Positions 51,239 through 59,902 of a stretch of DNA of 64,000 nucleotides are shown here, piece by piece; within the stretch, counting starts at the first letter, position 1; every line of letters starts with the position of its first letter. Source of the DNA: Stieleria maiorica. GTDB taxonomy: Bacteria; Planctomycetota; Planctomycetia; Pirellulales; Pirellulaceae. The position numbers and the translations under genes were made by a program. The stretch lies in the NCBI RefSeq assembly GCF_008035925.1, contig NZ_CP036264.1, positions 3,904,402 to 3,968,401 on the forward strand. The letters run 5' to 3'. The notes under the pieces are model-generated. The model did no database searches. It saw nothing but the letters and a program-made list of their open reading frames with translations, and had not been told where the DNA came from.

Positions 51239-52759
51239 TTATCCCCGCACCTGGTCCTGCGTCGGGTGAAGTTTTCGTGATTCTGTGGCAAGACAGTCGG
51301 CAACGCGACTGATTCGATCATCCAACCGATCGAGACGTGCCTCCAGATCGTTGCCCCATTGGCTGTCATGAGCGATCTGGGTGACCAGCGGAGCGCCTAA
51401 CGCGATTCTCAGCACATGGTGGCCCGGCGCAAGGGTCACCGGCTGTCCAAGATGGATCGGCATCGAGTTCTGGGCGTCGTTGACACTGCGGTGCAGCCGA
51501 CTCAACGCCTGCTTGTCCAATCGATTCGTGCCATCATTGACGAAAAATGAAAACACGGTCGGGTAGGGTTCGCTGTCCCCGTCCGCCCAGTCGGAGTCGC
51601 GATGGTCGAAGGGATCGCAAAGTTCGATCTCCGGTCGACTGGAATGGTGCCGAACCGTCGAATCGGCAAACCGCGCCACGATTTCATTCAGCGGTCGTGT
51701 CCCGATCGAAGCAAACGAAGTGATCTCCGCCGCCGCCGCTTTCCATCGCAACAGTGCCGGAAGATTGATCCACGGATCCAAGGAGTTGCGGATTGCGGTC
51801 CAGGACGCCGGCATTTCGGCGCGGCTAAAATAGCTGCCCAACGCCGACGGGATTCCTCGCGACCGTCGTTCGATCTGCATCGACTTGGGGACCAACAGGG
51901 CGGCAGAAAACGGTGGCCCGCCAAAAAACTTTGATCCCGTCACGTTGATCATGAATCCACGCTCGAGCAACGCCCGATAGCCGACCGTCGCAAATCCGCG
52001 TCCAAGACGCGCTTGTGCCGCATCAATCAAGACGACCACGTCGCGATGGAGATGCGATCGAATGAGATCCAAGACACGCAAACGTGGCGCGAACACACCG
52101 GTTTTTGAATGCGCGACGGCGTGCAGCAAGACTTGATGTCCATCGGCAACCGCGGCGGTCACCCGTTGGTGGATTTCCGCGTCGATCTCGGTGGCGGTGC
52201 GGATTTTGCCATCCGAATGGCGGATCTGGACCGTTTCCGGTCGGATCCTCCTCGATAATCCCGCGTCGACCGGACTGCCCGGCACGACGCGATCGCCGTG
52301 GGGAACGCGGTCGTCGTAGTGTTGTCCCGAAGCCGCACGCAACGTGCCACTGCCCACTTCGCCGGGACCCACAACGATGTTCACGATGCTTCGGCTGGGG
52401 TCACGATCGGCAAGTGTCACGGCCAACAATTCCGCATCGGTTCCCGATGGAGTCAACGCGATGTCGGCATCGTCGGGCAATTGCAAGTGCGTGCGGAGAC
52501 ACGATCGAACCTCGCCGAGCGTCTGATCGACCATGGACGATCGGGCATTCGAAGATTGAAGTTGGGCGAGCAATTGCTCCGCGGCCGCGACGCCACGAGG
52601 CGACGGGCTGGAACAACTGCACGAACCCAAGGCAAATTGCCGTCGCGGTGAAACACTGCATCCGTAACGATTCAGCCCGTCGGACCCCGGGACCAGGCGA
52701 CTGTCGCACCCGGCCGTGATCAAGTCGGCGTAACTTTGGTTGAGATCACGTTGCCACAT
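51239..52759 (-). CDS. PLP-dependent fold type I enzyme (aminotransferase/decarboxylase-like)
   Basis: 506 residues from ATG 52759; codons upstream are Arg-rich and overlap the ATP-grasp gene, so they are excluded. A large-domain pattern is visible: ALTPSGTDAELLAVTLA (GT-containing phosphate-binding helix), VLLHAVAHSKTGVFAPRLRV, VVVLIDAAQARLG (the D-A-AQ pair contacting the PLP ring), and MINVTGSKFFGGPPFSAALLV with the likely Schiff-base Lys. The C-terminal small domain includes EPYPTVFSFFVNDGTNRLDK. It resembles class V aminotransferase or group II decarboxylase-type proteins but not a named member. It starts four bases after the ATP-grasp stop and ends two bases before the type III decarboxylase, so the three products probably act in one pathway. 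Confidence 0.78.
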   Translation of the reverse strand: MWQRDLNQSYADLITAGCDSRLVPGSDGLNRYGCSVSPRRQFALGSCSCSSPSPRGVAAAEQLLAQLQSSNARSSMVDQTLGEVRSCLRTHLQLPDDADIALTPSGTDAELLAVTLADRDPSRSIVNIVVGPGEVGSGTLRAASGQHYDDRVPHGDRVVPGSPVDAGLSRRIRPETVQIRHSDGKIRTATEIDAEIHQRVTAAVADGHQVLLHAVAHSKTGVFAPRLRVLDLIRSHLHRDVVVLIDAAQARLGRGFATVGYRALLERGFMINVTGSKFFGGPPFSAALLVPKSMQIERRSRGIPSALGSYFSRAEMPASWTAIRNSLDPWINLPALLRWKAAAAEITSFASIGTRPLNEIVARFADSTVRHHSSRPEIELCDPFDHRDSDWADGDSEPYPTVFSFFVNDGTNRLDKQALSRLHRSVNDAQNSMPIHLGQPVTLAPGHHVLRIALGAPLVTQIAHDSQWGNDLEARLDRLDDRISRVADCLATESRKLHPTQDQVRG

Positions 52760-52763
52760 GGAA

Positions 52764-54257
52764 CTAATGAACCGAGGTGTTGGCTCCACTTTGCAGACCG
52801 CCGGGTGAACCCGGAACGACGATGGGAGCCGGTTTGGTCTCGGATTCCACCTCTGCAGCCTTCGGTTCCGCAACCTCTTGCAGCTGCGCAGTCTCCTGTA
52901 GCTCCGCAACATCGTGCAGCTCCACCGTCTCTTGTTCGTCCGCGGCCGGCGAGGCGTCGGCGCTCGGTTTCGCGGATGCCAGCGATACGATACTTTGCTT
53001 GAATTCTTGCCGGCCTCGCTTTCGCCGGTCTGCCTGACCTTCCTTCTCTCGCTCTGCGATCCGGTCGATGATCGCCAGGTAACGCTCGTTCAGCAGACCG
53101 CTGTCGAAACACAGCTGTTCCATGATCGGGTTTCCGCCGTCGCCCTCCAGTTCGACCAGCACCGGGCCGCGGTCGGTCATCGCGACGTCCCAGCCTTGGA
53201 AGTGGCAGGACGGCAAGTGTTTCGCGGCACTCAACACCACGTCACGCATCTGATCCCAGTGCGGAAACGTCATCTCGGAAAACTTGACGTTGGTGATGGG
53301 ATGCGTTTCGATCGGTTCGGTGGCGCCGCCGGTTCTGATCAATGTGCGACCGATCTTGCCGGTCTCCACGTCGACCCCAGCCAACATGTTGCCCGCACGC
53401 CAAAAATTGTCCGCATCGTTCGCGGAGGCGGGGATTTTCCAGGAAGCCCGAAACAAGTCACATCCGTTTTCGTCCGACATCACGAACATCCGAACCGAAC
53501 TGACACAGGGCCCGATCAGGTTTTCGATCGAATCGTGCGGCAGCATCAGAGTTTGGAACAGATAGGCGCGGCCGAGGTTTTCCACCAGGTCGGCAATTTT
53601 CTCAACCGGAATCCGATGGCCGTCGCCGACAATGACTGCGTCTTCGGCTTTGTCGTACCCGGTGATCTTGGCGGTCCCCACGCTGCAAGCGCAGTCAAAG
53701 GGCTTGCCGAAAATCGGATAGTTGGCTTCGCTTCGCAAGAACCGACAAACGTCGTCTCGGCCACGCAGTGCGGCGGCACCCGGGTAGGTACGCGTGGAGT
53801 GAACGATCGCCTGCGTTTCAGGTGTCGGCAATCCCAGCCCTTGCAACAGAGCCGACATGATTTGCTTGTCTCGAGCGATCTCGGTCCAGGGCGAATCGAA
53901 CATCATGTTGCTCTGGCCCAGAAACGTCTGCTTGGCTTCAGGGGTGTAACGAGCGTCATCGTACAGCTCGTACATGAAGTACTCGTCGGGCTTTAGTCTT
54001 CCCCGTCCACGCCGCAGACGGAAGATCTCCATCATCATGCTCGACAGGCTTTTTCCTGACGCCTGAGCTTTACGAATGCCACGCAAAAAATCGAATGTCG
54101 GATTGGACCGTTCGAGGTCGAGTTCAAATTGATCGGTAGACACGGAACGCTTCGGGGTGGGAGGAGTGATCGGCGGAAGGGAGGGAGGTGCGAGCTCGTT
54201 GTGCCTTGAGCATAGGCGGAGGTCGCCGTCGTTTGGATCGATCGGCAATCGCTCCAA
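52764..54257 (-). CDS. ATP-grasp protein (sugar-transfer-associated ATP-grasp type)
   Basis: 497 residues from ATG 54257; a GTG at 54143 is an alternative that would remove a Pro-rich start. The core shows the layout of the sugar-transfer-associated ATP-grasp domain (PF14397): YFMYELYDDARYTPEAKQTF, FGKPFDCACSVGTAKI (nucleotide-binding strand with Lys), LFQTLMLPHDSIENLIGPCV, SVRMFVMSDENG and FQGWDVAMTDRGPVLVELEG, whose Asp/Glu would bind Mg-ATP, ending GDGGNPIMEQL. The last ~80 residues are a low-complexity acidic tail with VELHDVAELQETAQLQEVAE repeats. ATP-grasp enzymes join a carboxylate to an amine, thiol or sugar. It heads the operon with two PLP enzymes, so peptide or aminoacyl-type ligation is a reasonable inference. 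Confidence 0.85.
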   Translation of the reverse strand: MERLPIDPNDGDLRLCSRHNELAPPSLPPITPPTPKRSVSTDQFELDLERSNPTFDFLRGIRKAQASGKSLSSMMMEIFRLRRGRGRLKPDEYFMYELYDDARYTPEAKQTFLGQSNMMFDSPWTEIARDKQIMSALLQGLGLPTPETQAIVHSTRTYPGAAALRGRDDVCRFLRSEANYPIFGKPFDCACSVGTAKITGYDKAEDAVIVGDGHRIPVEKIADLVENLGRAYLFQTLMLPHDSIENLIGPCVSSVRMFVMSDENGCDLFRASWKIPASANDADNFWRAGNMLAGVDVETGKIGRTLIRTGGATEPIETHPITNVKFSEMTFPHWDQMRDVVLSAAKHLPSCHFQGWDVAMTDRGPVLVELEGDGGNPIMEQLCFDSGLLNERYLAIIDRIAEREKEGQADRRKRGRQEFKQSIVSLASAKPSADASPAADEQETVELHDVAELQETAQLQEVAEPKAAEVESETKPAPIVVPGSPGGLQSGANTSVH

Positions 54258-54618
54258 GACCGATGCAAAAGTTTTCCAAACAGCTGATTTCTGGCGGTTG
54301 CGTGGGTCGTCGGATGCAGGTTCTGGAGGACTTCCCCCAAATCCGGAACTCTCCCGCAGGACGCATTCGAAACACGTCAGCCAACACCGTCACCGGTCGA
54401 CGCGCTCGCGCAGAGCGTCACCTCGGTGGCCCACTCAGAATCGGTGTCGAGCCGTCAAAGAGGCCTGACCCGAATGGCACGGGCCTAGTGAGCCGACGGC
54501 GCTAGCCGCGGGCCTTGATACCTTTAACACGGCGGTTTGGCCCGAGGCGAGCGCCTACGGCTCAACGTATTGGCTTAAGCCCGCGCCCTTCAGATGCGAC
54601 CTGTTTTGATTCAGACCG
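54258..54618. other. 361-bp intergenic stretch with a BIME-like repeat
   Basis: This separates the ATP-grasp operon from the next leftward membrane protein gene. Apart from the inverted repeat at 54489-54564 nothing was recognised. The promoter of the three-gene operon should lie within the 54258-54480 part. Confidence 0.5.
54489..54564. repeat. REP/BIME-like inverted pair, second family
   Basis: Arms 54489-54514 and 54539-54564 are inverted and agree at 22 of 26 positions, both starting TGAGCCG and ending CGGGCC. Each arm can form its own hairpin, CGGC/GCCG in the left and AGGC/GCCT in the right, so one stem pair changed together (C-G to A-T). The 24-nt spacer is AT-richer. The motif differs from the GTAGC family at 17 and 39.8 kb. 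Confidence 0.88.
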
Positions 54619-55347
54619 TTAACGAGGTCGCGGCTTGGTCTGCGCTGCTGACGCTTCGACGACTTCAGCACGACCGCCGGCAGATTCGGGCGTCTCCAGA
54701 AATGACTTCACTCGATCGAGCAGCGACGCGAACATGTTGGGATCGAAACCCGCATAGAAGCTGATGATCGAAACCAGCGGCGCTAAACGCATGTAGGCCG
54801 CTTGCGTCGGAGAGACCAACGACTCGGTCGCCAAGACAAGGATGCCGGCTAGGACGAGGGCGTAAATCCCAAATCCTCGCATGATCGCCGAGACGTAGTA
54901 GGTCGAAATGCTCAGCAACGGTGGGTGACCGCCGTCGATGGCTGCACGGGGCTGGTCGGACATCAGCGTAAATCGGGTGCGCCGGCCCAATGCACCGAGA
55001 AACGAGGCCACACACGCCAGTAACCCGACGTTGGTGACCGTCCAAAATGCACAGACGACAAACCAACTGGCGAGAACCGGCGTCAAGGCCGTCGGGGTCT
55101 GTAGGGTTTCGCGAAAGGGCTGCGTGCCGACAAGAATCCCGCCCGTAAAAAGGCAAAACCAACAGGTCAGCCCGAGCAACCCTAAGATCAACTCACCGAT
55201 CGCGATTCGAATGGCTGGCCGGTGATCAACATCCGCTGCCCCCGACGCCCCGTCAAACGTCTGCTGGTAGGTGTCCATTTCACTCGTGTCGATGTCGTCG
55301 ACGTCGGTTTTGACTTGACCGTTTATGGCACTGGTTTTCGTAGCCAT
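54619..55347 (-). CDS. Four-helix membrane protein, unknown function
   Basis: 242 residues from ATG 55347 (preceded by AAGGGG); nine more codons upstream add no features. A 55-residue acidic start is followed by helices ILGLLGLTCWFCLFTGGILVG, VLASWFVVCAFWTVTNVGLLA, GFGIYALVLAGILVL and a less clear one at LVSIISFYAGFDP. The segment SFYAGFDPNMFASLLDRVKSFLE followed by an Ala/Glu tail is typical of some membrane proteins in planctomycetes that I cannot name. It stands alone between the ATP-grasp operon and the divergent serine dehydratase gene. Confidence 0.7.
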   Translation of the reverse strand: MATKTSAINGQVKTDVDDIDTSEMDTYQQTFDGASGAADVDHRPAIRIAIGELILGLLGLTCWFCLFTGGILVGTQPFRETLQTPTALTPVLASWFVVCAFWTVTNVGLLACVASFLGALGRRTRFTLMSDQPRAAIDGGHPPLLSISTYYVSAIMRGFGIYALVLAGILVLATESLVSPTQAAYMRLAPLVSIISFYAGFDPNMFASLLDRVKSFLETPESAGGRAEVVEASAAQTKPRPR

Positions 55348-55592
55348 GGACTCACCCCTTAGATTTGAACACACTCAGAAAGCAGCTTCTCCCTTTTGCC
55401 GCAGCCAATCCCCTCTTTAGGATGGAGTATAAACAGTTCCGGCTGAACGTTGCGCATGAATCTTGGCGGCCCCATTGGAATTTCGGCAGCAAAGTTAAAT
55501 CATGCCTATTAGGCACCTGGACAAAAGTATCGATCTGAATCCGCCAGACTCTCCACCCACAGGGCTCCCGATGGCCCACGAGCGTACAAGCC

Positions 55593-57011
55593 ATGATGCA
55601 ACGTCAACCACTGAGCGCCTTCGAGATGTTCAAGATCGGCGTCGGACCCTCCAGTTCGCACACGATGGGGCCGTGGCGCGCTGCGGCACAGTTCGTCGAT
55701 GACCTGGGGCAGCAGAGGGGGACGGTTGAGCGGATCATCGTCGACCTCTACGGCTCATTGGCGAAGACCGGTAAAGGCCATGGCACGGATGTTGCCGTGC
55801 AATTGGGGTTGAGCGGTAATGACCCGACGACGATCAAGGTGGATCGCATCGATGACTATCTCCGTCGGATCGCATCGACTCACACGATTCGCATCGGTGC
55901 CGATGAAATCGAATTCGACCCAGCAACCGACATTCGTTTTCACTTTGACGAACAACTTCCCGAACACCCCAACGGCATGCGTTTCACGGCCGAGTTGACC
56001 AGCGGCGAACGGAAGCAGTCCGTTTTCTACTCCATCGGTGGTGGTTTCATTATCAAGCAGGGCGACGAAACGTCGGCCAACCACTCGGTCGAGCTCCCGT
56101 TTCCGATCGATTCGGCGAGTGATCTGATTGCGCATTGTGATCGTCAATCGCTTCGCATCAGCGAGGTGGTGATGCAGAACGAGCGGATGTGGCGAAACGA
56201 CGCTCAGATCCGAGACGGCGTTGTCGCGATTCACGCGACGATGCTCGATTGCATTCACCGCGGATGTTTGACCGAGGGTGTCCTTCCGGGCGGCATCCAC
56301 GTTCGTCGTCGGGCCTCAATGACCGCCCGCCGCTTATTGGGAATGGAATGCCCGACGGATCGGCAATCGTGGATCGCCGCGATTCGCCGACAACAGCGAG
56401 ACTTTCAACGCGTCCTGGATTGGGTCAGTTGCTTTGCACTGGCGGTGAACGAGGAAAATGCGGCGTTCGGACGCGTCGTGACGGCGCCGACCAATGGGGC
56501 GGCCGGCGTCATTCCGGCGGTCTTGTTGTATTTCGAATGCTTCTGTGACGCCGAAGAGGATGCGTTCATCAACTTTCTGCTCACCGCAGCGGAGATCGGG
56601 TGCATCTTCAAAAAGGGGGCCACGATTTCGGCGGCTATGGGGGGCTGCCAAGCGGAGATCGGAGTCTCCTCGGCGATGGCCGCCGCCGCGCTCACCGAAG
56701 GCCTGGGCGGTTCTCCGCGTCAGGCAACGATGGCCGCCGAGATCGCCATGGAACATCACCTCGGGATGACCTGCGATCCGATCGGAGGGCTGGTTCAGAT
56801 TCCCTGCATCGAGCGAAATGCCTTCGGCGCGATCAAGGCCATCACCGCGTCACAGATCGCGCTCGGTCGCGACCCCGACGACGCCCGCGTCTCCCTGGAC
56901 GCCGTCGTCCGTACCATGTGGGAAACCGCACAGGACATGAACTCCAAGTACAAAGAAACCTCCGAAGGCGGCTTGGCCGGCCAAATTTCAGTCAATCTTA
57001 GCGAGTGCTGA
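55593..57011 (+). CDS. sdaA: L-serine ammonia-lyase, iron-sulfur type
   Basis: Deaminates L-serine to pyruvate and ammonia with a labile 4Fe-4S cluster. 472 residues, single-chain form: the beta (regulatory) part starts [20 protein letters not shown]. The alpha part contains [40 protein letters not shown] and [21 protein letters not shown]. The three Cys in GGCQ, MTCDP and IPCIER are the cluster ligands known for enteric SdaA. Length is slightly above the 454 of E. coli SdaA. It is transcribed alone, divergently from the membrane protein, and is followed directly by a tandem repeat array. Confidence 0.95.
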   Translation: MMQRQPLSAFEMFKIGVGPSSSHTMGPWRAAAQFVDDLGQQRGTVERIIVDLYGSLAKTGKGHGTDVAVQLGLSGNDPTTIKVDRIDDYLRRIASTHTIRIGADEIEFDPATDIRFHFDEQLPEHPNGMRFTAELTSGERKQSVFYSIGGGFIIKQGDETSANHSVELPFPIDSASDLIAHCDRQSLRISEVVMQNERMWRNDAQIRDGVVAIHATMLDCIHRGCLTEGVLPGGIHVRRRASMTARRLLGMECPTDRQSWIAAIRRQQRDFQRVLDWVSCFALAVNEENAAFGRVVTAPTNGAAGVIPAVLLYFECFCDAEEDAFINFLLTAAEIGCIFKKGATISAAMGGCQAEIGVSSAMAAAALTEGLGGSPRQATMAAEIAMEHHLGMTCDPIGGLVQIPCIERNAFGAIKAITASQIALGRDPDDARVSLDAVVRTMWETAQDMNSKYKETSEGGLAGQISVNLSEC

Positions 57012-57042
57012 ACCGAATCGTGGCCTGTGTGCGTCGCGCTGG

Positions 57043-57321
57043 CGGGGCAAAACGCTGGGGGCAAAACGCTGGGGGCAAAACGATGGGAGGCAAAACGATG
57101 GGAGGCAAAACGATGGGAGGCAAAACGATGGGGGCAAAACGATGGGGGCAAGACGCTGGGGGCAAGACGATGGGGGCAAAACGATGGGAGGCAGAATGAT
57201 GGGGGCAAGACGATGGGAGGCAGAATGATGGGGGCAAGACGATGGGAGGCAGAATGATGGGAGGCAGAATGATGGGAGGCAGAATGATGGGAGGCAGACT
57301 GATGGGGGCAGACTGATGGGG
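57043..57321 (+). repeat. Tandem array of about 19 G-rich 14-15 bp units
   Basis: Units of the forms GGGAGGCAAAACGAT, GGGGGCAAGACGAT and GGGAGGCAGAATGAT follow one another without spacers over ~280 bases, directly after the serine dehydratase stop. Two sub-types (AAAACG early, AGAATG late) form blocks, as expected for growth by slippage and unequal exchange. Open frames through it encode only repeats (MGGKT and similar) and were rejected. The same unit occurs inverted at 34152-34272. The region from 57322 to the next gene at 57501 is featureless. Confidence 0.95.
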
Positions 57322-57500
57322 GTTGAGCGTGGATCGGCGGGCATTGCTTGCGTCAACTCCCGGCGAGCGTCTGGAGCTATTCGTATCGAGGCATCTTTTT
57401 GGGGAAACGTTACAGAATTGACGTAACAAAAACGTCCGAGCTACGAGGACGGGGAATGTGTCTTTTCGCGATCACCTCTTCCGTCCCGTTTGGTGTTTTC

Positions 57501-58406
57501 ATGGGTATCCTCAAGTCGGCTCCGTCGGTCCCCGTCATCTTTCCTCCGCCCGGTCACGTCGGATCTTACTCGGTCAAGGACGGTGACGACTGGTTCAATG
57601 TGGCGTCCCGCGAGGCCGGACGGTCCGATCCCTGGGACTTGATCGAGTTTAATTTTGCCACGCGCGATCCTCGCGAGGTCAATTGGTATCTGGAGAGCTA
57701 TCTCAATTGCACCGAATCGACCGATGGAAAGAACTACAGCTTTTCCACCGGGGCCGGCGAGATCTATTTGCCGCCGGCCGATTGGGATCCTTCGATCGAG
57801 CGCTCGCTGCGACTGATCGTGCTCGGCGCCCTGTCAAACCGGGCGACCAAAGCGATCAATTTTCAGCGTGGAAGTCATCGGGTCTCCACTCGCGAGTTGA
57901 TGGTGGTGGGCAACGCGATCATTGATGGCAAGATCCGCGTTCTGCAGTCGAGTTCGATCCGCAGTGGTCGGGCGGTTTACGATTCCGATCGCAACGTGAT
58001 TGAACTCGGCCGCAGTGCAGGTCGCACGAACAAGAGCAAGGCACTGATTGTCCATGAGTGCGTACACGCGTTGTTCGACTTGCGTCAAGACACGATGACC
58101 GTCGGCGTTTCCGAAGGGTTGGCCTACGTCGCCCAATCGATCTTTATGGTCCAGCACACCGACGATCCCGAGGATCGGTTGCACGTGGACATTCCCAGCG
58201 GCGGTCCCGGCGGAGCCACACCGCAAGAGATTCGCAACGCGATTCGGCGCGACGCGGTGTTCCAGCAGGCCTGGAAAATTGCCCTGATGATCGTCGACCG
58301 GAAATCGGTTCCCGCAAGTGATTGGAACCTGCTCGATACCGCCATCAGTTTGCATCCATCCTACAGCAGCAGCGCCGCCCACAACGCGATCTTCGATGGC
58401 GTCTGA
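57501..58406 (+). CDS. LysM-like protein with HExxH metallopeptidase motif
   Basis: 301 residues from ATG 57501; the longer frame upstream reads from the repeat array and has no protein character. Residues ~17-95 look like a LysM-type domain (GSYSVKDGDDWFNVASREAG, NSTxxY-like spacing, ending EIYLPPADW). Residue 185 onward reads HECVHALFDLRQ, an HExxH zinc-peptidase motif inside ALIVHECVHALF; a downstream Glu in VSEGLAYVAQSIF is a possible third ligand, as in gluzincins. There is no signal peptide or membrane helix. The combination suggests a cell-wall-targeted or effector-type peptidase needing another export route, but that is inference. Not a family I can name. Confidence 0.72.
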   Translation: MGILKSAPSVPVIFPPPGHVGSYSVKDGDDWFNVASREAGRSDPWDLIEFNFATRDPREVNWYLESYLNCTESTDGKNYSFSTGAGEIYLPPADWDPSIERSLRLIVLGALSNRATKAINFQRGSHRVSTRELMVVGNAIIDGKIRVLQSSSIRSGRAVYDSDRNVIELGRSAGRTNKSKALIVHECVHALFDLRQDTMTVGVSEGLAYVAQSIFMVQHTDDPEDRLHVDIPSGGPGGATPQEIRNAIRRDAVFQQAWKIALMIVDRKSVPASDWNLLDTAISLHPSYSSSAAHNAIFDGV

Positions 58407-58458
58407 GGGGGATCGCACGAGTTCACTTGCTCACGGGGAACCGGGATAACGAGAGGAG

Positions 58459-58532
58459 GGTCAAAATATTTGCTGGTCAAAAGATCCAGTCATTCCGCGG
58501 CAACTCGCCTCTTTTCACCTACATTTTTGAGC
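58459..58532. repeat. Diverged copy of the GGTCAAAAAAT inverted repeat
   Basis: The left arm 58459-58486 reads GGTCAAAATATTTG then GGTCAAAAGAT, and the right part 58509-58532 is an imperfect inverse. It matches the better copy at 59660-59747. Within the gene-free stretch 58407-58767 nothing else was recognised apart from a GGGGACAGTCC word near 58610. Confidence 0.6.
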
Positions 58533-58767
58533 ATTCAATCTCTTGCCCCTTCTCCGATGCAGATCCAGACTCGCCACACGAAAGCGTGAATCACGCGAAC
58601 ACATAATCGGGGACAGTCCAATCTTCCTGCCCCAGAATCTGCCTACGTCCCGATTTCAGTTGCTTCTATGTAGGCCAAACCGTAGGTGGAACGACGGGAC
58701 CGTTCCAAGGGCGCACTAGACTTCCAGCGTACCGTTTCAACGAATCACTCATGCTAGACCGAACACG

Positions 58768-59646
58768 ATGCCGACCGCTGCGCAGGAATCATCGATACAA
58801 CAGCGATTATTGAATCGATTCGAAATCGCCTCGCAGCCGGACGATCGCCGGCGTGCCAAACGCTGGCCGATGCTACGCATTCTGGCGGTGCTTCGGGATA
58901 CCGCGGCCATTGCGTTTTTCGGCCTCCTGTTTTTTTCCGAGTCGTTCGACATACTCGAAAACCTGACCGGTTTGAGTGTCACATGGGTAACCAAACCCTT
59001 GGTGTCCTACATCTTCTGTGCAGGATTTGCCCTGGCGCTGTTATCCCCGCTTCTGACCCGTATCCTCTCTACGCGATTTCGCGAAAAGCGATTCGAAGCG
59101 GTCCCCGAGACTCCGTGGTTTCTATTTCTTTATCGTGAGAAGGCTGAAAAAATCCTCGATGAATTTGGCTTTATTCGAATCGGGACTTTTCGTGTCGATG
59201 GCGAAACTTCCCCCACGTTTATAGAGGTCTATCTCAGTTCCCGGCAGAGAGTGGTTGCCGTTTTCCATCTGCGGATGGGAACCAAGTGGACCGAATTGGT
59301 GTCAATGACCGACAGCGGACGCGTCATCGTGACAAGTTCGCAGGCTGACAGTGAAGCCGATAACGAAGCCGATAACGCCACGGAAAGCACACCGTCGATC
59401 GTCATGACAACCGTTCCCGAAAGACCCTTCGACGACATGGTTGCCTTTCATCGTCAAAAGTCAATCGAAACGACTGAAGCAACAGACTCGCCGATCACGG
59501 AACTGGCCGAGACGGACGTGGTGGACGTGCTGCGATACTGCAACCGCGCAAAGCACGACCTGCAGGTCAATCGTGGATTATCCCGCGACAAAGTCGGCCC
59601 AATGTCGTACGGTCGGTTCCGATTTCCGGTAGGCGTCATTGCGTGA
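58768..59646 (+). CDS. Two-helix membrane protein with cytoplasmic domain, unknown function
   Basis: 292 residues, not recognised. A polar start with basic residues (DDRRRAKRWPMLR) is followed by two helices, DTAAIAFFGLLFFSESFDIL and LVSYIFCAGFALALLSPLLT. A mixed alpha/beta domain comes next (LYREKAEKILDEFGFIRIGT, TFIEVYLSSRQRVVAVFHLR), then an acidic low-complexity linker (QADSEADNEADNATES) and a helical end. The hydrophobic pair and following FxRIGTFR-like domain resemble small bacterial proteins annotated only as hypothetical. Flanked on both sides by copies of the GGTCAAAAAAT inverted repeat. Confidence 0.65.
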   Translation: MPTAAQESSIQQRLLNRFEIASQPDDRRRAKRWPMLRILAVLRDTAAIAFFGLLFFSESFDILENLTGLSVTWVTKPLVSYIFCAGFALALLSPLLTRILSTRFREKRFEAVPETPWFLFLYREKAEKILDEFGFIRIGTFRVDGETSPTFIEVYLSSRQRVVAVFHLRMGTKWTELVSMTDSGRVIVTSSQADSEADNEADNATESTPSIVMTTVPERPFDDMVAFHRQKSIETTEATDSPITELAETDVVDVLRYCNRAKHDLQVNRGLSRDKVGPMSYGRFRFPVGVIA

Positions 59647-59659
59647 CCGGCCGGCGGAT

Positions 59660-59747
59660 GGTCAAAAAATCGAGTGGTCAAAAAATGCTCGCTCCATGTA
59701 GCGTCCCTCTCGGGATTCACATCTTTTGACCAACTCATTTTTTGACC
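59660..59747. repeat. GGTCAAAAAAT inverted repeat
   Basis: Left arm 59660-59687 holds two GGTCAAAA words 16 bases apart; right arm 59720-59747 is its imperfect reverse complement. The inner 12-bp parts (59676-59687 with 59736-59747) match perfectly. The 32-base spacer could be the loop. It lies just after the two-helix membrane protein gene, where it may act as a terminator for either strand because one side ends in a T6 run. The rest of 59748-60166 has no gene. Confidence 0.82.
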
Positions 59748-59888
59748 GGTCTCCTGCACGAAGCGGAAATACGCAAACAATGGCCGATGCTTGCAAACGT
59801 ATCGATGGGGTTCCTGTGATCGTTGTCGGAAGGCATTTTCAACGTTAGAGTGTTCGTTGCTCGTCCGTGGGACTTTGTACCTGCTTTA

Positions 59889-59902
59889 CCAGCACGTGCT
59901 GG
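59889..59902. promoter_or_regulatory. Perfect 14-bp palindrome upstream of the hydrolase gene
   Basis: CCAGCACGTGCTGG is a perfect dyad 264 bases before the alpha/beta hydrolase start. It could be a repressor site or chance; the distance makes direct control of that gene uncertain. Confidence 0.35.

Noticed and set aside
52914..53996. 360-residue plus-strand frame opposite the ATP-grasp gene
   Set aside because: Shadow frame. The minus strand carries clear ATP-grasp motifs.
57005..57257. Small MGGKT-repeat proteins encoded by the tandem array
   Set aside because: Every frame of a 15-bp repeat is open; no initiation context and no complexity beyond the repeat.
57043..57321. CRISPR array
   Set aside because: Units are contiguous with no unique spacers of 28-40 bases, and no cas genes are nearby.
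58600..58625. Remnant of a RAYT/IS200-type flank (GGGGACAGTCC word)
   Set aside because: The word resembles sequence often seen near such transposases, but no transposase fragment or second arm was found.
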